Origin: Synechococcales cyanobacterium 340R_concoct_173_sub
GTDB lineage: Bacteria > Cyanobacteriota > Cyanobacteriia > Leptolyngbyales > Leptolyngbyaceae
Length of the DNA: 20,569 nt
Assembly (NCBI GenBank): GCA_025354065.1
Contig: JANXNM010000085.1
Location: forward strand, 1 to 20,569
Reading direction: 5' to 3'
The notes under the pieces are model-generated. The model did no database searches. It was given only the letters and a program-made list of their open reading frames with translations, and was not told where the DNA came from. The position numbers were made by a program, and so were the translations under genes. Shown one piece after another: positions 7,921-14,731 of this stretch; the stretch's first letter is position 1; each line of letters opens with the position of its first letter.

Positions 7921-8754
7921 TCAACATCTTTTTAACTGTTGTTTTGCGCGTTGCCATAGTGTTTCTAATTCAGAAAGTGAATAAGATTCCAAGGGCCGAT
8001 CAGCAAATTTCTCCATCAATTGTAGACGTTGAATAAACCGATCGTTCGTCCCCTGTAATCCCGTTACCGGATCGAGTCCCGTCCACCGTGCTACTTGAAT
8101 TAAACTAAATATCAAATCGCCCAATTCACCTTCTTGGTTCTCTTTACTTTCCTCGGCGATCGCCGTCTGTAATTCGCCCAATTCCTCATAAAACTTAGCC
8201 CAAACATCTTCGATCGCATCCCATTCAAACCCAACACCAGCCGCCTTTTTTGAGATTTTCATTGCCGCTGTTAATGGGGGCAACGATCGGGCATATTTTT
8301 TCAATTTGACACTAAGTTGAGCTTCATCTGGATTTTCCTGAGCCTTAATCGCATCCCAATTAGTACTCACTTCATCTGCATCTGCCACCACTACCTCTGC
8401 AAATACGTGGGGATGACGACGAATCAATTTCTCAGTAATATTTTGAGTCACTAACGCTAAATCAAATTGACCATTATCTTTCGCCACTTGAGCTTGCAAT
8501 ACAACTTGCAATAATAAATCGCCTAATTCGTCCGCGATCGCCACTTGATCCTGCGATCGAATCGCATCGACCGTTTCATAAGCTTCTTCAAGAATGTACG
8601 ATGTCAATGTTTCTTGAGTTTGTGCCAAATCCCAGGGACAGCCACCCTCGGGGTTTCTCAGTTTCGCGACAATCTCAATCAAAGTATTCAATGCATTTAG
8701 AATATCGGGATTTGATGCAGGAAAATTGGGCTGAATACTAGGTTTAATGCTCAC
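7921..8754 (-). CDS. mazG: Nucleoside triphosphate pyrophosphohydrolase MazG
   Basis: MazG hydrolyses (d)NTPs to monophosphates and pyrophosphate, thought to clean aberrant nucleotides and modulate alarmone levels. The 277-residue product has the two-domain form: the first domain carries GGCPWDLAQTQETL and the metal-binding motif E56-E57-x2-E60 with E76-x2-D79 (DELGDLLLQVV). The second carries KKAAGVGFEWD, EELGEL and a matching GELGDLIFSLI. The start is a GTG at 8754: the next codons upstream reach a stop within four triplets and no ATG fits. It lies 19 bases after the DUF2227 gene on the same strand, so the two are likely co-transcribed. Confidence 0.94.
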   Translation of the reverse strand: MSIKPSIQPNFPASNPDILNALNTLIEIVAKLRNPEGGCPWDLAQTQETLTSYILEEAYETVDAIRSQDQVAIADELGDLLLQVVLQAQVAKDNGQFDLALVTQNITEKLIRRHPHVFAEVVVADADEVSTNWDAIKAQENPDEAQLSVKLKKYARSLPPLTAAMKISKKAAGVGFEWDAIEDVWAKFYEELGELQTAIAEESKENQEGELGDLIFSLIQVARWTGLDPVTGLQGTNDRFIQRLQLMEKFADRPLESYSLSELETLWQRAKQQLKRC

Positions 8755-8773
8755 AGGATGACCCTACAAAGAT

Positions 8774-9331
8774 TTAACGATCGCGGTTCGATCGACGTTT
8801 GCGCTGCGATCGTTTCCATGCGGACCCAATACTATCACTGATACTGTGACTCATGGATCCCGTTTCCAAACCAAACCAAACCGCTACCCATAGACTCCAA
8901 TGGGTTTGCAGATTTTTCCAAAGTGGGACAATCAATCCTGTCATTAAAGAAAATGCCGCTCGATCCCAAGTTGTAACGCCTTGGCAATGCAATGCAAGCG
9001 ACCCGCCCAAAATCCCAAATCCCGTCGCCGTCCCCCCAATCATCGCCACATATAAAATGCGCCCGATCGTCCCAACCAAAAAACCATGAGAAAAAACCGA
9101 TCGATGCCGCAACATTTTTCGATACGGCAACCATAGCCAACGCAACCAACCCCAGCGCTTATATTGATGAGAATAAATATCTAAATCTGGCCCAAACATC
9201 AATCCTGAAAAAAGATAGGAACCCGCCACTACAATCGCCACCGTCGGATTTCCCGTATAAAACCAAGTGGTCCCAGTCACAACCGGGAGACCCCACAACG
9301 TAATGCTATCGTGCGTCCGTCCAGAAGGCAT
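8774..9331 (-). CDS. DUF2227 putative metal-binding membrane protein
   Basis: A 185-residue protein beginning MPSGRTHDSITLWGLP, the signature of DUF2227 (uncharacterised, predicted metal-binding, related in look to YdjM-type membrane hydrolases). The GRTHD near the N-terminus, GPDLDIYSHQYKRWG at ~50-64 and RHRSVFSHG at ~77-85 supply conserved His/Asp residues that could bind a metal. Hydrophobic segments lie around residues 15-50 and 85-140. The C-terminus is very basic (KRSQRKRRSNRDR). ATG 9331 is preferred over a TTG six bases upstream because the family starts at MPSGRTHD. Its substrate and function are unknown. It precedes mazG in a two-gene operon. Confidence 0.8.
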   Translation of the reverse strand: MPSGRTHDSITLWGLPVVTGTTWFYTGNPTVAIVVAGSYLFSGLMFGPDLDIYSHQYKRWGWLRWLWLPYRKMLRHRSVFSHGFLVGTIGRILYVAMIGGTATGFGILGGSLALHCQGVTTWDRAAFSLMTGLIVPLWKNLQTHWSLWVAVWFGLETGSMSHSISDSIGSAWKRSQRKRRSNRDR

Positions 9332-9360
9332 GGGCAATAGAATAAATGTATTAGTACTCT

Positions 9361-9403
9361 ATCAATAAAATCTGCATCAATAAAATCTGCATCAATAAAA
9401 TGC
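9361..9403. repeat. Short tandem repeat, 15-base unit
   Basis: ATCAATAAAATCTGC is repeated almost three times (9361-9375, 9376-9390, 9391-9403, the last copy truncated). It lies between the DUF2227 start and the tRNA-Val promoter. The AT-rich unit may be slippage-prone promoter-region sequence; no function is evident. Confidence 0.8.
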
Positions 9404-9448
9404 CACATGATAAATTCTCAATTTACCGATCGTCTTTGTCATCCACTC

Positions 9449-9457
9449 TGCTATGAT
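9449..9457 (+). promoter_or_regulatory. Extended -10 promoter of tRNA-Val
   Basis: TG at 9449-9450, one base, then TATGAT (9452-9457) makes an extended -10 element. The predicted start, about seven bases further on, falls a few bases before the tRNA at 9468. No good -35 hexamer is seen at 17 bases, consistent with an extended -10 promoter. Confidence 0.5.
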
Positions 9458-9467
9458 AGGTTTCATC

Positions 9468-9539
9468 GGGCGGTTAACTCAGTGGTAGAGTGTCTGCTTT
9501 ACACGCAGAAGGTCGCTAGTTCGAATCTTGCATCGCCCA
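9468..9539 (+). tRNA. tRNA-Val (anticodon UAC)
   Basis: A complete cloverleaf of 72 bases without encoded CCA. The acceptor GGGCGGT pairs with ATCGCCC (one G-U). The D arm has AACTCAGTGGTAGAGT. The anticodon stem TCTGC/GCAGA encloses loop TTTACAC with anticodon TAC (UAC, Val). The T arm contains the canonical TTCGAAT loop; its stem has one T-T mismatch. The discriminator is A. Confidence 0.95.
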
Positions 9540-9672
9540 TATATCACTATATTTCAATCTTAAAAGATTCTCCAAAGATCCAATTTTTAGGGCTTTAAGT
9601 TTTTTATAGATTGGTTTAGCCACTATCCCCGGTGACCTCATGAGGGAGTAATTTAAGTTGTAGGGCGATCGG

Positions 9673-10257
9673 ATGACTCATACAGCGCAACGATTTGCAA
9701 GTTTTGAAGAATATCTGAAGGTTGAGCCTTGGGACTTGCCGGAAGGTCGTTGTGAGTATTGGGATGGGGAACTGGTTGAAGTCATGCCGGAATCGCTCTT
9801 TAATGATGAACTCGCCAACTCCCTATATTTCCTACTCAGACTGGCAGGCATCTATCACCAGCTTTTACGTCCGCATTCCTGTGAAGTCGAAGTTATCGGC
9901 AGACCCAAGACTCGATTTCCAGATTTAACCATCCTGGATGACGTTCATTTGACGTTGATGGGAAAAAATAATCGTGTAACCCGTAGGATGCCACCGCCTA
10001 GAGTTTTGGTCGAGGTTATTTCCCCTGGCAATGAGAAATCTGAGAACTACATCAGAGACTACCGGGATAAGCCTGCTCAATATGCTGCGATCGGCGTTCC
10101 TGAAATCTGGCTGATTGACCCGTCAAGCGCTTGGGTTCAAGTTGGTATCCTGACCGATGGCACTTACCAGTTCACAACTTTCATGGGCGAAGAACGAATT
10201 ATCTCACATACATTCCCCGAATTGAAGCTGACGGCGGCGATCGTTTTGGCAGGGTAA
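9673..10257 (+). CDS. Uma2 family protein (DUF820, PD-(D/E)XK fold)
   Basis: A 194-residue member of the Uma2/DUF820 family, which is greatly expanded in cyanobacteria. The nuclease-like fold is seen in the order: EYWDGELVEVMPES (~28-41, conserved Glu/Gly region), RFPDLTIL with Asp84, VLVEVISPGNEKSEN with Glu114, then the helix YRDKPAQYAAIGVPEIWLIDP. The family is predicted to have PD-(D/E)XK chemistry but its physiological role is not known; members are often solitary. The gene stands alone after tRNA-Val. The ATG follows GTAGGGCGATCGG, a weak ribosome-binding site at best. Nothing in it looks broken. Confidence 0.9.
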   Translation: MTHTAQRFASFEEYLKVEPWDLPEGRCEYWDGELVEVMPESLFNDELANSLYFLLRLAGIYHQLLRPHSCEVEVIGRPKTRFPDLTILDDVHLTLMGKNNRVTRRMPPPRVLVEVISPGNEKSENYIRDYRDKPAQYAAIGVPEIWLIDPSSAWVQVGILTDGTYQFTTFMGEERIISHTFPELKLTAAIVLAG

Positions 10258-10288
10258 AACAAACTTGTAATAACGTTGAGTCGATCGT

Positions 10289-11212
10289 TTAATCTGTCCC
10301 ATCTGAGACCAAAACTCTTAATTCAACTCTTTCTTCCACTGCGATCGCTAACACTAAACTCCTCGGCTGCCAAGCGATCGAATTGATCCGTCCTCCACCC
10401 GAGATAACAACCGTACCATCCCACCCATCTCCATTCCAATCCCACATTACAACCCCGTCCCCGCTCACCATCGCCAACATCGGACATCCCGTTGCAGGAT
10501 TTACAACCGACGACCAAGCCACCAATGAGACCTTCTCGGGAAAACCACTCATTCGCCAGGGATCTTCACTCCCAAACTCTGAAGCCACAATTACTGTCCG
10601 ATCGAAACACCCCGCCGCAAAAAATAGATCTTTCGGTGCCCAAGCGATCGTCCCACAAGCTGAACTTAACTCCCAAACCTCCGGCTCAGCATTCCAATTT
10701 TCTACATTCCAGCATTTCATTACCCGATTTCCAGAAGCCATCAACCGATCGCCCTCAGCATTCCAAGTCAATCCTAAGACTGATGACTCTAGCAGTTCTA
10801 AATTTGATTCAATAGTTTTCGTCTTAGCATTCCAGATATAAATCATTTTACCGACTCCAAACGCAAGTAACGATCGTCCCGGATGCCATGCCAATTGGTC
10901 AATCCAGCCCGAATATATCAACGTCGTAACAAGCTCTCTCCCATCCCAAACGTACAACGCTCCCCTCTGTCCCGCCGCCGCCAAGAAAACACCGTCCGCC
11001 GACCATTCCACCACATCGATCGAAAATCCATCAGCCTCTCTTAAACTCTGAGTCCCCCTTATTAAGAGGGATTTAGGGGAATCGAGATTTTCGTTCAAAC
11101 AGACAATCTCCCCACGAGCCGTCGCTGCCACAAACCCGGATCCATTCGGCATCCAAGCGATCGCAGTCACGTACTCATCCAATTCAAAATTCGATAGTTC
11201 AATGCATTCCAT
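10289..11212 (-). CDS. WD40 repeat (beta-propeller) protein
   Basis: A 307-residue protein made of about seven degenerate WD40 blades (for example VTAIAWMPNGSGFVAATARG, VVEWSADGVFLAAAGQRG, QLAWHPGRSLLAFGVG, GLTWNAEGDRLMASGN), many ending in W-D or W-N. Such propellers are protein-interaction platforms; no catalytic domain is present. The ATG at 11212 lies two bases after the cobW stop (TAGAGATGG), with GGTGAAG upstream as ribosome-binding site, so translation is probably coupled to cobW. A longer TTG start at 11230 would overlap cobW. Residues ~43-54 (LDSPKSLLIRGT) come from a dispersed repeat inserted between blades 1 and 2. A role linked to the CobW metallochaperone is inference from the coupling. 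Confidence 0.85.
   Translation of the reverse strand: MECIELSNFELDEYVTAIAWMPNGSGFVAATARGEIVCLNENLDSPKSLLIRGTQSLREADGFSIDVVEWSADGVFLAAAGQRGALYVWDGRELVTTLIYSGWIDQLAWHPGRSLLAFGVGKMIYIWNAKTKTIESNLELLESSVLGLTWNAEGDRLMASGNRVMKCWNVENWNAEPEVWELSSACGTIAWAPKDLFFAAGCFDRTVIVASEFGSEDPWRMSGFPEKVSLVAWSSVVNPATGCPMLAMVSGDGVVMWDWNGDGWDGTVVISGGGRINSIAWQPRSLVLAIAVEERVELRVLVSDGTD
11051..11083 (-). repeat. Dispersed cyanobacterial palindromic repeat inside the WD40 gene
   Basis: The segment reads, on the plus strand, AGTCCCCCTTATTAAGAGGG followed by ATTTAGGGGAATC. It is an imperfect hairpin (CCCCTTA/TAAGAGGG) followed by a G-rich tail. It closely matches the small repeat I know as scattered through many cyanobacterial genomes. 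Read on the coding strand it gives SPKSLLIRGT, the peptide such insertions usually encode. It does not break the frame. Confidence 0.6.
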
Positions 11213-11214
11213 CT

Positions 11215-12180
11215 CTACTTCACCAAACAATTCTGAAACTCACTCTCCAGCATTCTCCGATCGAGATTCCGTCCGATAAATACTAATTCACTTTTGCGTT
11301 GTTCCTGCGGCTTCCACAACCGATCGACCTTGCCATCAAAAATCATATGTACACCCTGAAATACATACCGATGATCACTTCGGTCCATATTCAAAATCCC
11401 TTTCATTCGGAAAATATCTTGTCCCTTGGTTCGCAGTAATTCGGTAATCCAGTCATGCAGCTTTTCCCCATCAATGGGTGCTGACTCTAAAAGTGCAACG
11501 GATGTAATTCCGTCATCATGTTCGTGGGCATGGTCATCCGTGAGAAAACCAGGTTCTACTTCTAAAGTACGATCTAAATCAAATGCACCCACCCCAAGAA
11601 TTACATCCATTTCAATTTCAGAATCCTGAGTTCGGTAGATTTTTGCAAATGCATTCATCGATCGAATCCGAGTCTCTAATTCATCTAATTCATCAGCCGT
11701 CACCAAGTCTGTTTTATTCAACATCACAATATCCGCAAACGCAATTTGTTCGAGGGCCTCATCTGCATCCCAATGTTGAACAATATGTTTCGCATCCACA
11801 ACTGTCACAACCGCATCTAGCGTCGCCTGCTCTCGTACAGCATCATCCACAAAAAATGTTTGAATTACTGGAGCCGGATCAGCCAGTCCTGTCGTTTCAA
11901 TAACCAAATGGTCAAACTTATCGCGCCGTCGCATTAAATTACTAATAATCCGAATTAAATCCCCACGCACGGTACAACAAATGCAACCATTATTCATCTC
12001 AAAGATTTCTTCATCCGCATCCACCACCAATTGATGGTCAATTCCCACCTCTCCAAATTCATTCACAATTACCGCAACCTTTTTCCCATGTTCATAGGTC
12101 AAAATCCGGTTTAGTAGTGTAGTTTTGCCAGAACCTAGATAGCCAGTCAAAACTGTTACAGGGACAGTAGAAAAAGTCAT
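11215..12180 (-). CDS. CobW/COG0523-family metal-chaperone GTPase
   Basis: A 321-residue G3E GTPase. The Walker A motif GYLGSGKTT is at 13-21, the metal-binding CxCC motif (CICC) at 66-69 in [15 protein letters not shown], Walker B ETTGLADP near 95, and NKTD (guanine specificity) near 155. A histidine/aspartate-rich stretch [10 protein letters not shown] (~219-228) and a CobW C-terminal domain (~235-315, ending [12 protein letters not shown]...[13 protein letters not shown]) follow. COG0523 proteins deliver or handle metals such as Zn or Co; this one is probably of the zinc-related type given the His-rich loop, but no Zur box (TGATAATNATTATCA) is seen upstream. The downstream WD40 gene starts two bases after its stop. 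Confidence 0.93.
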   Translation of the reverse strand: MTFSTVPVTVLTGYLGSGKTTLLNRILTYEHGKKVAVIVNEFGEVGIDHQLVVDADEEIFEMNNGCICCTVRGDLIRIISNLMRRRDKFDHLVIETTGLADPAPVIQTFFVDDAVREQATLDAVVTVVDAKHIVQHWDADEALEQIAFADIVMLNKTDLVTADELDELETRIRSMNAFAKIYRTQDSEIEMDVILGVGAFDLDRTLEVEPGFLTDDHAHEHDDGITSVALLESAPIDGEKLHDWITELLRTKGQDIFRMKGILNMDRSDHRYVFQGVHMIFDGKVDRLWKPQEQRKSELVFIGRNLDRRMLESEFQNCLVK

Positions 12181-12250
12181 AATGTGGTGTGAAAATGCAA
12201 GATTTTGTGTCTATAGCCTAGCGTAAGTGCGGTACGATCGGTGTGAAAGA

Positions 12251-13390
12251 TTAAACAATTTTAGGGTGCCGAGAATTCGTCTGTACATTCCTTTGTTTGT
12301 AAGCCTCAACCATCTTTCTGATTGTATCTTCTTGGTTCTCTAAACTTTCCATTAATTGGAATTGAACCATAGCTCGCTGTAAATTATGACTAGGATAATT
12401 TGTTTTAAAATACGAATCTCCTGCCAAATGATCCGTCAAAAAACGCAACCCTAACTCAAAGGTAATTAATCGGATTGAGTCATAAATGAAATCATAGTCA
12501 AAACTCGTGAGAAGGCCTTTAACTTGCGGTAAATAGCCGTCTAAAATAATCTCGCACAATCCAATATCAAACTGAACCGCTTCCCAGTTTTTCGCCTCTT
12601 CGCCCATTCCATTGCAACCCGATCGTAAACAATCGCCAATATCATAGTGAATCAATCCCGGCTTCACCGTATCGAGGTCCACCATACTGATTGCCTTATG
12701 CGTCATTGAATCAAACATGACATTATTCACCTTCGGATCGCCATGCATAATTCGGAGCGACAATTTCCCCGATTGCTTCGCATCTTCCAGTATGGTTGCA
12801 AATGAAGTCCGATCGCTGACCCACTGCAAACACCGATCGATTTCTGGTGTTTGTCGCAATGTGGAATTCAATAAAACTTGGTGATATTGCTCTAGATATA
12901 CAGGGGTCAGATGAAAGCCTTCTAAGGTGTCATGCAAATCCGCCGCCGCAATATCGCCGACCAATCCGTGAAATGTTCCGAGTGCAATCCCAACCTCAAC
13001 AGCATGAACGGGATCTTCAATTCGATCGATCGTTTCTGCTTGATCAATAAAACTTATGGCTCGCCAAAATGCATTGCTCTTATCTACAAAATGATCTGCC
13101 CCGGAGTTTGTCAAAATGACCCGAGGTGTCTCCCATCGCCGTTCTAATCGATCGCTGTTAAGTTTTTTAGCTTGAAGTTTGCTGTGAATATGTTCCGTCA
13201 CAATTTTCATGTTCTCCATCACCCATTGTGGATGACGAAACACTTGAGTATTAATGCGCTGGAGTACAAACCGATCGCCCGCCTGGGTCGTAACTAAAAA
13301 TGTGTCATTAATATTTCCATTTCCTAAGGTTTTAATTCCTGCTACGGGTCCAGCGTGGGCAAATTGTTGGGCGATCGTAGTCATCGGCAT
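12251..13390 (-). CDS. Aminoglycoside-phosphotransferase-fold kinase (NahK-like)
   Basis: A 379-residue kinase of the APH/choline-kinase fold. The N-lobe includes GNGNINDTFLV (nucleotide loop, ~23-33) and RFVLQRIN with the ATP-binding Lys position replaced by Gln-Arg. The catalytic loop HGDPKVNNVMFD lies near 216-227 and the metal-binding VDLDTVKPGLIHYDIGDCLR near 237-256. The pattern is like N-acetylhexosamine 1-kinase (NahK) and related sugar kinases, not resistance enzymes, but the substrate cannot be read from sequence. Two in-frame ATGs (13390, 13384) are possible; the first is used. It is divergent from the D27-like gene, with a 157-base shared spacer that holds an inverted repeat. Confidence 0.82.
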   Translation of the reverse strand: MPMTTIAQQFAHAGPVAGIKTLGNGNINDTFLVTTQAGDRFVLQRINTQVFRHPQWVMENMKIVTEHIHSKLQAKKLNSDRLERRWETPRVILTNSGADHFVDKSNAFWRAISFIDQAETIDRIEDPVHAVEVGIALGTFHGLVGDIAAADLHDTLEGFHLTPVYLEQYHQVLLNSTLRQTPEIDRCLQWVSDRTSFATILEDAKQSGKLSLRIMHGDPKVNNVMFDSMTHKAISMVDLDTVKPGLIHYDIGDCLRSGCNGMGEEAKNWEAVQFDIGLCEIILDGYLPQVKGLLTSFDYDFIYDSIRLITFELGLRFLTDHLAGDSYFKTNYPSHNLQRAMVQFQLMESLENQEDTIRKMVEAYKQRNVQTNSRHPKIV

Positions 13391-13420
13391 AATCTAGGCG
13401 GAAATAATAGGGCAAAGCTT

Positions 13421-13455
13421 GAATCTAAAGCCTAAACTTAAAGGAGCTTAGATTC
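13421..13455. promoter_or_regulatory. Inverted repeat between divergent genes
   Basis: GAATCTAA (13421-13428), a bulged A and GC pair with GCTTAGATTC (13446-13455), leaving a 14-base loop. It sits between the NahK-like kinase and the D27-like gene. Its position suits an operator serving both promoters or a leader hairpin. No T-run follows, so it is not an intrinsic terminator. Confidence 0.4.
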
Positions 13456-13547
13456 TTGACCTGAATTTACCATAATCTCTGACCGTAAAATGAACGGTGC
13501 TTGAAGTGCGTTCCGACCATCTCTCCTTGATTTCCCCATAACTCACC

Positions 13548-14204
13548 ATGAATTCAAATCTTCAAGCTACAGAGAAAACTTTTTACCACGACAATGCGAT
13601 CGATCGCGCATTCATCTGGGTCTTTGCGAAAAAAATGTCTAACGCTGTCGGTCAAAAAACGCATCTTCCTGGCTATGACGGATTTGTAGACTTGTCCCAA
13701 CGGATCATGCGGGGACGAAATGCTCCCGAGCAGCAAGCTCTTGTGACGGTGGTACTGCGATCGTTGGTCCCATCCGCTGTGCTGTGGCTCATTCGCACAT
13801 TGATTTCGCCAACTCGGTTAGTTTGTGAACTGAATGCCTGGTTTGCCACGAAGTTATTTACTTGGCTGGTTGGTCCTTGTGAAGTGCGCGAGACTGAAAT
13901 CACAAATCCAGACGGCACGACCCAACTCCAACGCAGCAATGTCCACATTCTTAAATGTCGATATCTGGAACAAAGCGAATGCGTCGGCATGTGCGTCAAC
14001 ATGTGTAAATTGCCTACCCAGGCCTTTTTCACGGAAGATTTTGGGATTCCTGTCACCTTAACGCCAAACTTTGAGGACTATAGTTGCGATATGGTCTTTG
14101 GCCAAATTCCACCTGATCTAACGACTGAGGATGCCTACCAACACCCTTGCCTCAGCGCCTGCGAAACAGCTACTCCCTCAGCTTGCCCGAAAGTCCGTAG
14201 CTAA
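13548..14204 (+). CDS. D27-like protein (DUF4033, putative carotenoid isomerase family)
   Basis: A 218-residue protein of the DUF4033 family, whose plant member DWARF27 isomerises all-trans to 9-cis beta-carotene for strigolactone synthesis. The diagnostic C-terminal block is clear: CRYLEQSECVGMCVNMCKLP near 136-155, followed by TQAFF, the FGIPVTLTPNFEDYSCDM motif and FGQIPP. The cysteines are those proposed to bind iron. Residues ~55-115 are helical and hydrophobic (LVPSAVLWLIRTLI). The reaction in cyanobacteria is not established and strigolactones are not expected, so the carotenoid role is inference by family. The C-terminal tail carries extra cysteines (HPCLSACETATPSACP). It is the last chromosomal gene before the integrated element. 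Confidence 0.88.
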   Translation: MNSNLQATEKTFYHDNAIDRAFIWVFAKKMSNAVGQKTHLPGYDGFVDLSQRIMRGRNAPEQQALVTVVLRSLVPSAVLWLIRTLISPTRLVCELNAWFATKLFTWLVGPCEVRETEITNPDGTTQLQRSNVHILKCRYLEQSECVGMCVNMCKLPTQAFFTEDFGIPVTLTPNFEDYSCDMVFGQIPPDLTTEDAYQHPCLSACETATPSACPKVRS

Positions 14205-14210
14205 GTCAAT

Positions 14211-14228
14211 CAACTTTATTGAAAGTTG
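14211..14228 (+). terminator. Hairpin after the D27-like gene
   Basis: CAACTTT/AAAGTTG forms a perfect 7-bp stem with an ATTG loop, beginning seven bases after the stop codon. GC-rich sequence, not a T-run, follows it, so it may only protect the 3' end and need not terminate. Confidence 0.3.
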
Positions 14229-14319
14229 GCGCGCTTCAAAGGTTCTACAGAGGTCACTGAGAAATCTACGGATTCCTTCGATCGGACATCTTCAATAGCT
14301 TACTCATATTCTAAGCGTA

Positions 14320-14361
14320 TGCCAGGACGGAGATTTGAACTCCGGACACGTGGATTTTCAA
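14320..14361 (-). other. 3' fragment of tRNA-Phe(GAA): attachment-site scar of an integrated element
   Basis: Read on the minus strand, this is the anticodon loop TTGAAAA (anticodon GAA), the 3' anticodon strand TCCAC, variable loop GTGTC, T arm CGGAG-TTCAAAT-CTCCG, acceptor strand TCCTGGC and discriminator A. The 5' half is missing: the base-pairing partner GTGGA is replaced by GCACT, and there is no D arm or GCCAGGA acceptor strand nearby. Loss of tRNA identity at the anticodon loop is what a site-specific integrase leaves at one end of an element. Orientation predicts a complete tRNA-Phe on the minus strand at the element's right end, outside the window. Confidence 0.75.
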
Positions 14362-14381
14362 AGTGCTTGCTAAGAACGGCT

Positions 14382-14696
14382 CTAGGCTTGGGTTTGAGGG
14401 ATATTAACCCTCACTTCAATCACATAAATCCGTGTCTCACATCTCCCCAAACGCCGATCGATCGAAATCAAATCTTTCCGAACGCTAGAAGTAATCTGCT
14501 CATCCTGAATATCAAGTTCCGCGATCGTTTGAGAGAGTTGGTCCTTTTGCCGCTGAAGATGCTTAACATCCCGGTTTAGATCATGGATTTTTAGATTGGT
14601 GACACTATGCCACTTAAACAGCCAAACTATCGAGCCCACGACCCCGGTAATCGTTACCCCTAGTATTATTTTGGCCGCTTCCTCTAGCAGATTCAT
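14382..14696 (-). CDS. Small membrane protein with coiled coil (possible phage lysis-module protein)
   Basis: A 104-residue protein with one N-terminal transmembrane segment (residues ~9-26, IILGVTITGVVGSIVWLF) followed by a heptad-rich helix (~35-90; HDLNRDVKHLQRQKDQLSQ). One membrane span plus a coiled coil is the layout of XhlA-like holin accessory proteins and of some spanin components, and such genes often sit at the end of phage structural operons, as this one does. That assignment is inference from architecture and place; there is no sequence motif to prove it. A good GAGGG Shine-Dalgarno lies four to five bases before the ATG. It is 35 bases after the fibre-like gene and ends about 20 bases from the tRNA scar. 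Confidence 0.55.
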   Translation of the reverse strand: MNLLEEAAKIILGVTITGVVGSIVWLFKWHSVTNLKIHDLNRDVKHLQRQKDQLSQTIAELDIQDEQITSSVRKDLISIDRRLGRCETRIYVIEVRVNIPQTQA

Positions 14697-14731
14697 GTTC
14701 CCTCAATAGGATTGGCGAATTACAAAGTGGC

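Noticed and set aside
9407..9598. 63-codon frame overlapping tRNA-Val
   Set aside because: It is a translation of the tRNA itself; the cloverleaf is clear.
12181..12250. Zur or other metal-regulator box upstream of the CobW gene
   Set aside because: No TGATAATNATTATCA-like sequence is present; only a weak TATAGA that may be a -10.
14320..14400. tRNA-Ser(GCU) reading because of TTGCTAA on the plus strand near 14369
   Set aside because: There is no T arm or acceptor stem in that orientation; the minus-strand 3' half fits tRNA-Phe with anticodon GAA much better.
14226..14579. 117-codon plus-strand frame across the tRNA-Phe scar
   Set aside because: It runs through the tRNA fragment and opposite the membrane/coiled-coil gene; no ribosome-binding site and no protein-like pattern.
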